From: RBG-16-66-20 sp035308765
Lineage (GTDB): Bacteria; Pseudomonadota; Gammaproteobacteria; Burkholderiales; SG8-39
Length of the DNA: 24,980 nucleotides
Assembly (NCBI GenBank): GCA_035308765.1
Contig: DATGGA010000076.1
Location: forward strand, 1 to 24,980
Reading direction: 5' to 3'
The translations under genes were made by a program, and so were the position numbers. Positions 1-6,748 of this stretch are shown here, piece after piece. How positions within the stretch are numbered: position 1 is the first letter of the stretch; each line of letters begins with the position of its first letter. The notes below the pieces were generated by a model, which was not told the DNA's origin, did no database searches, and was given only the letters and a program-made list of their open reading frames with translations.

Positions 1-2
1 AT

Positions 3-260
3 TCGGGCAGCGGCGTGCTGGTGCTTACCGATATCTACGGCGCCACGCCGGGCAACATCGCGCTCAAGTTGCTGGCGCCGGGCCGCGTCGAGGGGATTTC
101 AGGGGTGAACCTGCCGATGCTGATCCGCGCCCTCACCTACCGCGAACAGGGGCTGGCGCTGGTGGTTGAAAAGGCGCTCTCGGGCGGCACCGAAGGCGTG
201 ATACACATGACCACGGATTCCTGCGGCAAGGATCACGGGGGCCGTGATGGCAAGCGCTGA
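3..260 (+). CDS. PTS EIIA component, mannose/fructose family (3' part only)
   Basis: This is the C-terminal part of a mannose-type EIIA protein, the last phosphoacceptor of a phosphotransferase relay. The reading frame is open at the left edge of the window, so the start and the N-terminal phospho-histidine are not visible. The segment LVLTDIYGATPGNIA matches the conserved second strand-loop region of EIIA(Man) domains. The gene ends with TGA at 258-260, and the HPr gene starts inside it at 247, a 14-base overlap that suggests translational coupling. No EIIB or EIIC permease gene follows. In betaproteobacteria this EIIA-HPr-EI arrangement is usually read as a regulatory PTS rather than a sugar importer; that role is inferred here. 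Confidence 0.85.
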   Translation, partial: SGSGVLVLTDIYGATPGNIALKLLAPGRVEGISGVNLPMLIRALTYREQGLALVVEKALSGGTEGVIHMTTDSCGKDHGGRDGKR

Positions 261-516
261 AGTACAGATCGTCAACAAGCTCGGCCTGCACGCGCGGGCC
301 TCGGCCAGGCTCACCCAGGTCGCGAGCGGCTTCGGCTGCGAGGTGTGGCTGTCGCGCAACGGCCGCAAGGTAAACGCGAAAAGCATCATGGGCGTGATGA
401 TGCTGGCGGCCGGCATGGGCGCCTTGATCACGATCGACGCGCGGGGCGAAGACGCTGATGCGGCGCTGGCTGCCCTGTTGAAACTGATCGCGGACAAGTT
501 CGACGAGGGGGAATAG
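247..516 (+). CDS. ptsH: HPr phosphocarrier protein
   Basis: HPr is the small cytoplasmic carrier that passes phosphate from enzyme I to EIIA proteins. The 89-residue product has the phosphorylation site in GLHARAS, with the histidine at exactly position 15 if translation starts at ATG 247. The regulatory serine of NAKSIMG falls at position 46. Both match classical HPr numbering, so ATG 247 is preferred over GTG 244, one codon upstream. Ser46 is conserved, so HPr kinase/phosphatase control is possible, but no hprK is in the window. The gene overlaps the EIIA gene, and its TAG stop abuts the GTG start of ptsI, which implies one transcript. Confidence 0.95.
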   Translation: MASAEVQIVNKLGLHARASARLTQVASGFGCEVWLSRNGRKVNAKSIMGVMMLAAGMGALITIDARGEDADAALAALLKLIADKFDEGE

Positions 517-2244
517 GTGAATTTCGTGCTGCATGGCGTCGCCGTGTCAGCCGGCATCACCATCGGGCACGCGCACCTGGTCTCCAGCGCGCGCCTGGAA
601 GCCGCGCACTACGAGATCGCGGAATCCGCGATCCCTGGCGAAATATTCAGGTTCGATGCCGCGATCGCGCGCGCCAAGCAGGAGCTCGCGGCGCTGGAAG
701 GGCAGATTCCGCAAGACGCGCCGGGCGAGTTCGCCGCCTTCATCAACCTGCACCGCATGATCCTCGAGGACTCGTCGCTGTCCCAGGCGCCGAGAGACCT
801 GATCCGCGAGCGCCGCACCAACGCCGAATGGGCGCTGGTGCAGCAGATGGAGAAACTGGTGGCGCAGTTCGAGGAGATGGAGGACCCCTACCTGCGCGAG
901 CGGCGCCAGGACATCGAGCAGGTGGTGGAACGGGTGCTGAAGGCGCTTGCCGGCGCCAATGCCGCGCACGAGCCGCCGCCCTCCGCCGAAGCCAACCTGA
1001 TCGTGGTCGCGCACGACCTGTCGCCCGCGGACATGATCCTGTTCAAGCGCCACAAGTTCGGCGGCTTCGTCACCGATGTCGGCGGCGTCACTTCGCACAC
1101 CGCGATCGTCGCGCGCAGCCTGAACATCCCCGCGCTGGTCGGCCTGCACCACGCGCGCCAGATGATCCGCGAGAACGACCTGGTCATCGTCGACGGCATC
1201 CAGGGCGTGCTGGTGGTGGACCCGGATCCGGTGGTGCTGGGCGAGTACCGGCTGCGCCAGTCGCAGCACGGCCTGGAGCGGCAAAAGCTCAAGCGCCTCA
1301 AGTCCACGCCCTCGGCGACGCTGGACGGCACGCCGGTGGAACTGTTCGCCAACATCGAGCTGCCGCAGGACATCGGCGAGGTGCAGGAATCCGGCGCGCA
1401 GGGCGTGGGGCTGTTCCGCACCGAGTTCCTGTTCATGAACCGCAAGCTGCTGCCGGCGGAGGACGAGCAGTTCGAGGCCTACCGCGAAGTCGCGCGCGCC
1501 ATGGACGGGCGCCCGGTGGTGATCCGCACGCTGGACCTGGGCGCCGACAAGGCGATCACCGAAGGCGGCCCCGCGGACATGCCCAACCCGGCGCTGGGGC
1601 TGCGCGCGATCCGCTACTGCCTCGCCGAGCCGCAGTTGTTTCTCGCGCAGCTGCGCGCGATCCTGCGCGCGACCAAGTTCGGCCGCGTCAGGATCCTGCT
1701 GCCGATGCTCGCGCACGCGCACGAAATCGAGCAGTCGCTGGCGATGGTGAAGCAGGCCAAGCAGCAGCTGGACGACAAGGGCGTCGCCTACGACAAATCG
1801 GTCGAGGTGGGCGGCATGATCGAGGTGCCGGCGGCGGCGCTGGCGCTGCCGATGTTCATGCGGCGCCTGGATTTCCTTTCCATCGGCACCAACGACCTGA
1901 TCCAGTACACGCTCGCCATCGACCGCACCGACGACGCCGTCGCCCACCTCTACGATCCGCTGCACCCGGCGGTGCTGCACCTGATCGCGCACACCATCCA
2001 GGCCGCGAATCGCGGCGGCACGCCGATCGCGGTCTGCGGCGAGATGGCGGGCGAACCGTCTCTGACCCGGCTGCTGCTCGGCTTCGGCCTGCGCAATTTC
2101 TCGATGCACGCGCAGCAGCTGCTGTCGATCAAGGAGCGCGTGCTGCGCACCAACCTCGCCGAAGCGCAGCCGCTCGCGCAGCGCGTGCTGCGCCAGTCGG
2201 ATCCGGCCAAGACGCGCGAACTGCTGGCGAAACTGAATTCATAG
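517..2244 (+). CDS. ptsI: PTS enzyme I (phosphoenolpyruvate-protein phosphotransferase)
   Basis: Enzyme I autophosphorylates from PEP and phosphorylates HPr, the first step of the PTS cascade in the cytoplasm. The 575-residue length is standard. Domains in order are an N-terminal HPr-binding/phosphohistidine region, with the active-site histidine at residue 194 in GGVTSHTAIVARS, then a PEP-binding TIM-barrel with GLFRTEFLFM and, near the C-terminus, VCGEMAG with the conserved cysteine at 507. There is no N-terminal GAF domain, so this is ordinary EI and not the nitrogen-PTS paralogue PtsP. It starts with GTG directly after the ptsH stop. The next gene follows after 8 bases, so the transcript may continue into the Bug receptor gene. 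Confidence 0.97.
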   Translation: MNFVLHGVAVSAGITIGHAHLVSSARLEAAHYEIAESAIPGEIFRFDAAIARAKQELAALEGQIPQDAPGEFAAFINLHRMILEDSSLSQAPRDLIRERRTNAEWALVQQMEKLVAQFEEMEDPYLRERRQDIEQVVERVLKALAGANAAHEPPPSAEANLIVVAHDLSPADMILFKRHKFGGFVTDVGGVTSHTAIVARSLNIPALVGLHHARQMIRENDLVIVDGIQGVLVVDPDPVVLGEYRLRQSQHGLERQKLKRLKSTPSATLDGTPVELFANIELPQDIGEVQESGAQGVGLFRTEFLFMNRKLLPAEDEQFEAYREVARAMDGRPVVIRTLDLGADKAITEGGPADMPNPALGLRAIRYCLAEPQLFLAQLRAILRATKFGRVRILLPMLAHAHEIEQSLAMVKQAKQQLDDKGVAYDKSVEVGGMIEVPAAALALPMFMRRLDFLSIGTNDLIQYTLAIDRTDDAVAHLYDPLHPAVLHLIAHTIQAANRGGTPIAVCGEMAGEPSLTRLLLGFGLRNFSMHAQQLLSIKERVLRTNLAEAQPLAQRVLRQSDPAKTRELLAKLNS

Positions 2245-2252
2245 GGGACTGC

Positions 2253-3197
2253 ATGAAATTTGTCCTGTTTTTTTCCTTGCTGTTCAGTTTTCAGCTGCAC
2301 GCCCAAAGTTACCCCTCGAAACCGGTCAGGCTTGTCGTCCCCTTCCCCTCCGGCAGCGCGACCGACCAGGTGGCGCGACTTGCCGGGCAGCAGTTGCAGG
2401 AAGCGCTGAAGCAGCCCTTCGTGGTGGAGAACAAGCCCGGCGCGCAAGGATCGATCGCCGCCGAGTTCGTCGCCAGGAGCGCGCCCGACGGCTACACGCT
2501 GCTGGTCACCACCAACACGCCGCAGGCGGCCAACGTCAGCCTGTTCAAGCGGCTGCCCTACGATCCGGTGAAGGATTTCGAGCCGGTGGTGCGGCTCTCG
2601 ACCACCTCGTTCATGCTGATGGCGAAGCCCGACTTTCCGGCGAAAAACCTCAGGGAGCTACTCGCCTACGTGCGCTCGCAACCGGGCAAGCTGTCTGCGG
2701 GCTACGGTTCCGCGGGCTCGCAGGTATCGATCGCCATGATGAAGGCCATGGGCGGGCTGGACGTGGTCGAGGTGCCGTACAAGGGCATCCCGCAGACGGT
2801 GACCGACGTGCTCGGCGGCACGCTGTCGTTCACCTTCGTCGATCTTTCCAATGCGCTGCCGCAGATGAAGGGCGGCAAGCTCAAGGGTTACGCGGTGACG
2901 TCGGAGAAACGCACGCCGCTCGCGCCGGACGTACCAGCGATGGCCGAGGAGCTGAAGGGATACGACCTGATCGCCTGGTTCGCGATCGTGGCGCCGGCGG
3001 GCACGCCGAAGGACGTGGTGCAGTCGCTTTACGACGTTTCCGCGAAAGCCCTGCAGAAAAGCGAGGTCAGGGAAAAGTTCGCGTTCATCGGTACCGACGT
3101 GGCGCCCATGAATCCGGCTCAGCTCGGCGTCTTCATCAAGAGCGAGATCGCGAAGTGGGCGGTGCTGGTGAAACAGGCCGGCATACAGCCGGAATAG
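2253..3197 (+). CDS. Bug/TctC family tripartite tricarboxylate transporter substrate-binding protein
   Basis: This is a periplasmic extracytoplasmic solute receptor of the Bug (TctC) family, greatly expanded in Burkholderiales, binding carboxylates or other small acids. The 314-residue product starts at ATG 2253 with a signal peptide of about 18 residues ending in LHA-Q. The mature protein begins with the typical SYPSKPVRLVVPFPSGSATD, followed by VENKPGAQGSIAAE and DGYTLL, all hallmark Bug motifs. No TctA or TctB membrane genes are nearby, so it is an orphan receptor. The CoA-transferase gene starts 4 bases after its stop, so its ligand may be an acid that is later activated as a CoA thioester; this is inference. 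Confidence 0.93.
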   Translation: MKFVLFFSLLFSFQLHAQSYPSKPVRLVVPFPSGSATDQVARLAGQQLQEALKQPFVVENKPGAQGSIAAEFVARSAPDGYTLLVTTNTPQAANVSLFKRLPYDPVKDFEPVVRLSTTSFMLMAKPDFPAKNLRELLAYVRSQPGKLSAGYGSAGSQVSIAMMKAMGGLDVVEVPYKGIPQTVTDVLGGTLSFTFVDLSNALPQMKGGKLKGYAVTSEKRTPLAPDVPAMAEELKGYDLIAWFAIVAPAGTPKDVVQSLYDVSAKALQKSEVREKFAFIGTDVAPMNPAQLGVFIKSEIAKWAVLVKQAGIQPE

Positions 3198-3201
3198 TTC
3201 C

Positions 3202-4410
3202 ATGGCGGGGCCCCTCGACGGCGTAAGGATTCTCGACCTCACCACGGTGGTGATGGGTCCGTATGCGACCCAGATCCTCGCGGACCTGGGCGCGGACGTG
3301 ATCAAGCTCGAGCCGCCCGAGGGCGACGTCATGCGCCACAACGCGCCGATGCGCTCCAAGGGCATGGGGCACATTTTCATGAATGCCAACCGCAACAAGC
3401 GTTCGGTGGTGCTGGATCTCAAGCAGGACGGCGGGCGTGAGGCCTGCCTCGCGATCGCCAAGGGTGCCGACGTGCTGGTCTACAACATCCGGCCGCAGGC
3501 GATGGCGCGGCTCAGGCTATCCTACGAAGAGCTGCGCGCCGTGAACCCGCGCATCATTTATGTCGGCGCCTTCGGCTACTCGCAGCGCGGGCCCTATGCG
3601 GCGAAGGCCGCCTACGACGATCTCATCCAGGGCGCGGTCGGCCTTCCCTGGCTCGCCAGGGAAGCGGGCGCCGAATCGCCGCGCTACGTGCCGGCGACGC
3701 TGGCCGACCGCTCGGTCGGGCTGCATCTCGTCAACGCGATCTGCGCCGCGCTTTATCAAAGGGAAAAAAGCGCCCGCTCAGGCGGCGGCAATGGACAGCG
3801 CGTCGACGTGCCGATGTTCGAAAGCCTGCTGCAGACGGTGATGGGCGAGCACATGGGCGGCTACACCTACCTGCCGCAGAGCGGCCAGCCGGGCTACGCC
3901 CGGATGCTCGCGAAAGAACGCCGGCCCTACGAGACCACCGACGGCTACGTCTGCGTGCTGGTCTACAACGACAAGCAATGGCGCGCGTTTTTCGAGCTGA
4001 TCGGGCGTCCCGAGCTGCTGTCCGACCCGAAATTCGCCACGCAGGAAGCGCGCAGCCGCGACTTCGAGGGCGCCTACGCGATGATCGCCGCCGAGATGAA
4101 GAAGCGCAGCACCGCCGAATGGATCGCGGCGATGGAGGCGGCGGATATCCCGGTGCAGCGCATGAACAGCCTGGCCGACATCATCGACGACCCGCATCTT
4201 GCCGCGACCGGCTATTTCCGCACGGTCGAGCATCCCACGGAGGGCAGCATCCGCTCCATGGCGGTGCCTTCGGAGTGGTCGGAATCGGCGCCCGAGTACC
4301 GGCGCCATGCGCCGCGGCTGGGCGAGCATACGCGCGAGGTGCTGCTGGAGGCAGGCTACGCATCCCCGGAGATAGAAGCATTGATAAGGAGCGGCGCCGC
4401 TCGGATATAA
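3202..4410 (+). CDS. CaiB/BaiF (class III) CoA-transferase
   Basis: Class III CoA-transferases move CoA between acids such as formate, oxalate, carnitine or succinate through an aspartyl-CoA thioester. The 402-residue protein begins with LDGVRILDLTTVVMGPYAT and ADLGADVIKLEPPEGD, the family signature. The catalytic aspartate lies in ATLADRSVG at residue 169, the same number as in formyl-CoA transferase. The length is normal and the frame intact. The substrate cannot be read from the sequence. The start ATG 3202 is 4 bases after the Bug gene, suggesting co-transcription. Its last codons contain the promoter of the next operon: the TAA stop at 4408-4410 is part of a TATAAT box. Confidence 0.93.
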   Translation: MAGPLDGVRILDLTTVVMGPYATQILADLGADVIKLEPPEGDVMRHNAPMRSKGMGHIFMNANRNKRSVVLDLKQDGGREACLAIAKGADVLVYNIRPQAMARLRLSYEELRAVNPRIIYVGAFGYSQRGPYAAKAAYDDLIQGAVGLPWLAREAGAESPRYVPATLADRSVGLHLVNAICAALYQREKSARSGGGNGQRVDVPMFESLLQTVMGEHMGGYTYLPQSGQPGYARMLAKERRPYETTDGYVCVLVYNDKQWRAFFELIGRPELLSDPKFATQEARSRDFEGAYAMIAAEMKKRSTAEWIAAMEAADIPVQRMNSLADIIDDPHLAATGYFRTVEHPTEGSIRSMAVPSEWSESAPEYRRHAPRLGEHTREVLLEAGYASPEIEALIRSGAARI

Positions 4411-4411
4411 T
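4381..4411 (+). promoter_or_regulatory. Sigma70-type promoter of the metX operon
   Basis: TTGATA at 4381-4386 and a perfect TATAAT at 4406-4411 are separated by 19 bases. The -10 box overlaps the stop codon of the upstream CoA-transferase gene. Transcription would begin near 4418, right at the 5' side of the SAM-II aptamer, which supports the call. The 19-base spacer is longer than the optimal 17. Confidence 0.75.
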
Positions 4412-4418
4412 GCAGGCC

Positions 4419-4470
4419 AGCGCCGATTTGAAGTTCAGCTTGCGGGCGCTTTACAAATACTAGCTAAAGA
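4419..4470 (+). ncRNA. SAM-II riboswitch aptamer upstream of metX
   Basis: The 52-base stretch matches the SAM-II (metA motif) pseudoknot aptamer. Helix P1 is AGCGCC (4419-4424) with GGCGCT (4445-4450). The loop starts with the conserved GATTTG (4425-4430) and ends with GCTTGC (4438-4443). The 3' tail carries GCTAAAG (4463-4469), whose GC-TAA pairs with TTGC (4440-4443) to form the pseudoknot around a U-U position (4441 and 4465). These correspond, from memory of the SAM-II crystal structure, to the uridines contacting S-adenosylmethionine. It binds SAM and would lower metX expression when SAM is plentiful. Size, motif order and position before metX all agree. Confidence 0.92.
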
Positions 4471-4483
4471 GACCCGGTCGTGA

Positions 4484-4503
4484 ACGGGAGACACGTCTCC
4501 CGT
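4484..4503 (+). promoter_or_regulatory. Leader hairpin between riboswitch and terminator
   Basis: ACGGGAGAC (4484-4492) and GTCTCCCGT (4495-4503) form a perfect inverted repeat with a tiny loop. Its 5' arm can instead pair with the 5' arm of the downstream terminator: GAACGGG 4482-4488 with CCCGTTC 4512-4518. It therefore looks like the switching element of an attenuator; the mechanism is inferred from pairing only. Confidence 0.6.
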
Positions 4504-4508
4504 ACCCT

Positions 4509-4546
4509 AAGCCCGTTCTCGCGCAAGCTGGACGGGTTTTTCTTTT
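4509..4546 (+). terminator. Intrinsic terminator / attenuator in the metX leader
   Basis: AAGCCCGT (4509-4516) pairs with ACGGGTTT (4532-4539), an 8-base stem with one G-U pair, followed by a T-rich tract TTCTTTT (4540-4546). It lies after the riboswitch and before the metX start, so it probably works as a regulated terminator. The 15-base loop and moderate stem make it a medium-strength call. Confidence 0.65.
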
Positions 4547-4556
4547 GGGGCAGGCC

Positions 4557-5663
4557 GTGATCGTTGAAGCGCGCAAGGCGAAATTCTCCGAACCGCTCAA
4601 GCTGACGGGCGGCGCGGTGCTGCCCGAATTCGAGATCGCCTACGAAACCTACGGCAAGCTGAACGCCGCCCGCTCGAACGCGGTGCTCGTCTGCCATGCC
4701 CTGAACGCCTCGCACCACGTCGCCGGGACCTACGCCGGCGAGCCGGACAACGTCGGCTGGTGGGACAACATGGTCGGTCCGGGCAAGCCGCTCGACACCG
4801 ACCGGTTCTTCGTCATCGGCAACAACTACATCGGTTCCTGTTTCGGCTCGACCGGGCCGACCTCGACCAACCCAGCGACCGGCAGGCCCTGGGGCGCAGA
4901 TTTTCCTGTAGTGACGGTGGAAGACTGGGTCGCGGCGCAATCGCGCCTGGCCGACTGCCTCGGCATCGCGCGCTTCGCCGCGGTGATGGGCGGCAGCCTG
5001 GGCGCCATGCAGGCGCTGCAATGGGCGCTTTCCTTCCCGCAGCGCGTGCGGCATTCGATCGTGATCGCGGCCACGCCGCGGCTTTCGACGCAGAACATCG
5101 CCTTCAACGAGGTGGCGCGCCAGGCGATCATGACCGACCCGGATTTCCACGGCGGGCACTACTACGACAAGGGGGTGGTGCCGCGGCGCGGCCTGCGCAT
5201 CGCGCGCATGATCGGCCACATCACCTACCTGTCAGACGATGCGATGATGGAAAAATTCGGCCGCGTGCTGCGCCGCGCGGCGCCCGGCTTCGATTTCGAC
5301 GTCGACTTCGAGATCGAGTCCTACCTGCGCCACCAGGGCGACAAGTTCTCCACCTACTTCGACGCCAACACCTATCTGCGCATCACCAAGGCGCTCGACT
5401 ACTACGACCCGGCGGCGGACTACGGCGGCGACCTCTCGGCCGCGTTCGCGCGCGCACAGGCCGATTTCCTGGTCGTTTCCTTCACCTCCGACTGGCGCTT
5501 CTCTTCGGCGCGCTCGCGCGAAATCGTGAAAGCGCTGCTCGACAACAAGCGCGTGCTGTCTTACCTGGAAATCGACGCTCCGCAGGGGCACGACGCTTTC
5601 CTGCTGGACGACGCGCGCTACTTCGGCGCGCTACGCGCCTACTTCGGCAACATCGCGCTGTGA
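4557..5663 (+). CDS. metX: MetX homoserine O-acyltransferase
   Basis: MetX transfers an acetyl or succinyl group from acyl-CoA to homoserine, the committing step of methionine synthesis. The 368-residue alpha/beta-hydrolase has the nucleophile elbow GGSLGAMQALQW with Ser147, and its partners are Asp312 in TSDWRFSS and His345 in GHDAFLLDD. Whether it uses acetyl- or succinyl-CoA cannot be decided by eye; many proteobacterial MetX enzymes use succinyl-CoA. GTG 4557 is chosen because GGGGCAG lies just upstream; TTG 4545 is an alternative but lacks a ribosome-binding site and falls in the terminator T-tract. It is preceded by a SAM-II riboswitch and followed 9 bases later by metW. Confidence 0.96.
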   Translation: MIVEARKAKFSEPLKLTGGAVLPEFEIAYETYGKLNAARSNAVLVCHALNASHHVAGTYAGEPDNVGWWDNMVGPGKPLDTDRFFVIGNNYIGSCFGSTGPTSTNPATGRPWGADFPVVTVEDWVAAQSRLADCLGIARFAAVMGGSLGAMQALQWALSFPQRVRHSIVIAATPRLSTQNIAFNEVARQAIMTDPDFHGGHYYDKGVVPRRGLRIARMIGHITYLSDDAMMEKFGRVLRRAAPGFDFDVDFEIESYLRHQGDKFSTYFDANTYLRITKALDYYDPAADYGGDLSAAFARAQADFLVVSFTSDWRFSSARSREIVKALLDNKRVLSYLEIDAPQGHDAFLLDDARYFGALRAYFGNIAL

Positions 5664-5672
5664 CGCGCATCA

Positions 5673-6263
5673 ATGACTGAAAGCGAAACCATCGCGCGCT
5701 GGGTCACGCCGGGAGCCCGCGTGCTGGACCTGGGTTGCGGCAACGGCGCGCTGCTCAAGCAGCTGTGGCAGACGCGGCAGGCGCCGGGCTACGGCGTCGA
5801 AATCGACGACGCCAAGGTGCTCGAGTGCATCCGCAACGACGTCAACGTGCTGCAGATGGACCTAGAAGACGGTTTGTCGGCGTTCCAGGACGGCTCCTTC
5901 GACTTCGTCATCCTCTCGGAGACGCTGCAGGCTATCCACCGCCAGGAACCGCTGCTGCGCGACATGCTGCGCGTCGGGCGCGAGGCGATCGTCTCGTTTC
6001 CGAACTTCGGCTTCTGGAAGGCGCGGATCCAGATCACCTTCGCGGGCCACATGCCGGTGTCGAAGGAATTGCCCTTCCAGTGGTACGACACGCCCAACGT
6101 GCATCACTGCACGCTGGTCGATTTCGAGGCGCTCTGCGCCAAGCTGAACCTGCGCATTCTCGAACGGCTGGTCCTGGACGGGGGCAATCCGGTGAATTTC
6201 CTGCCGAACCTGCTCGGCAGCCTGGCCGTCTATCGCGTGGAAAACAAGGAGAGGGGAAAATGA
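5673..6263 (+). CDS. metW: MetW, methionine biosynthesis methyltransferase-like protein
   Basis: MetW is a class I SAM-dependent methyltransferase-fold protein almost always found next to metX in proteobacteria; it has been reported as an activity partner of MetX, although its chemistry is not settled. The 196-residue product has the SAM-binding motif I VLDLGCGNGALL at residues 17-28, an acidic motif II (GVEIDDAKV), and the characteristic SETLQAIH and VSFPNFGFW segments. The start ATG 5673 lies 9 bases after metX. Its stop overlaps the next start in an ATGA arrangement (6260-6263). It should be under the same SAM-II control as metX. Confidence 0.95.
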   Translation: MTESETIARWVTPGARVLDLGCGNGALLKQLWQTRQAPGYGVEIDDAKVLECIRNDVNVLQMDLEDGLSAFQDGSFDFVILSETLQAIHRQEPLLRDMLRVGREAIVSFPNFGFWKARIQITFAGHMPVSKELPFQWYDTPNVHHCTLVDFEALCAKLNLRILERLVLDGGNPVNFLPNLLGSLAVYRVENKERGK

Positions 6264-6742
6264 AAAAGACAATCTGGCTTCTGGCATTGCTGCTAGGCAG
6301 CACGATATCCGCGGCCCAGGCCCAGGTGGCAGTAACGTCGAATCCCGATCAGGAGGCCATGCTGCAGAGCAAGGACCCGCAGTTGGCGAAGAACAAGCGC
6401 TTCGTCTACGACTTCTGGCGCGAAGTGTTCGAGGCCGCACACATGGACCTCGCGCCGAACTACATGGCCGAGGGCTACATCCAGCACAACCCGCGTGTGC
6501 CCACCGGGCGCCAGGCGTTCATCGATTTCTTCACCAAAGTGCGCAAGCCGACGCCGATCGAAGCGAAAGTCAGGGCGCCGCTGGTCGCGATCCTGGCCGA
6601 CGGCGACCTGGTGACGATGGTGTTTGTGCGCGAGTACCCCGAACCCAGCGATCCGTCAAAGAAGTACACCACCACCTGGTTCGACATGTTCCGCATCGCC
6701 GACGGCAAGATCGCCGAGCACTGGGATCCCGCTGTCAAATAG
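6260..6742 (+). CDS. Secreted NTF2/SnoaL-like protein
   Basis: The 160-residue protein starts at ATG 6260, with GAGGGG at 6251-6256 as ribosome-binding site and a 4-base ATGA overlap with metW. Residues 1-21 form a clear signal peptide ending AQAQ. The mature part fits the NTF2-like/SnoaL fold: RFVYDFWREVFEAAHMDLA, then YIQHNP and GRQAFIDFF, and the C-terminal TTWFDMFRIADGKIAEHWD seen in SnoaL-like 'aldol-condensation' family proteins. The function is unknown; the fold often forms small-ligand pockets. It is translationally coupled to metW and would be regulated with it, but no link to methionine chemistry can be shown. Confidence 0.82.
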   Translation: MKKTIWLLALLLGSTISAAQAQVAVTSNPDQEAMLQSKDPQLAKNKRFVYDFWREVFEAAHMDLAPNYMAEGYIQHNPRVPTGRQAFIDFFTKVRKPTPIEAKVRAPLVAILADGDLVTMVFVREYPEPSDPSKKYTTTWFDMFRIADGKIAEHWDPAVK

Positions 6743-6748
6743 GCAAAG

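Noticed and set aside
547..2109. Long minus-strand open frame opposite ptsI
   Set aside because: Antisense shadow of a high-GC gene; the translation is His/Arg/Gln-rich with no family motifs, while ptsI has all its catalytic residues.
4410..4463. Possible 17-residue leader peptide (ATG 4410 to TAG 4461-4463)
   Set aside because: It starts upstream of the predicted transcription start, has only the initiator methionine and no ribosome-binding site, and overlaps the SAM-II aptamer, which explains the sequence better.
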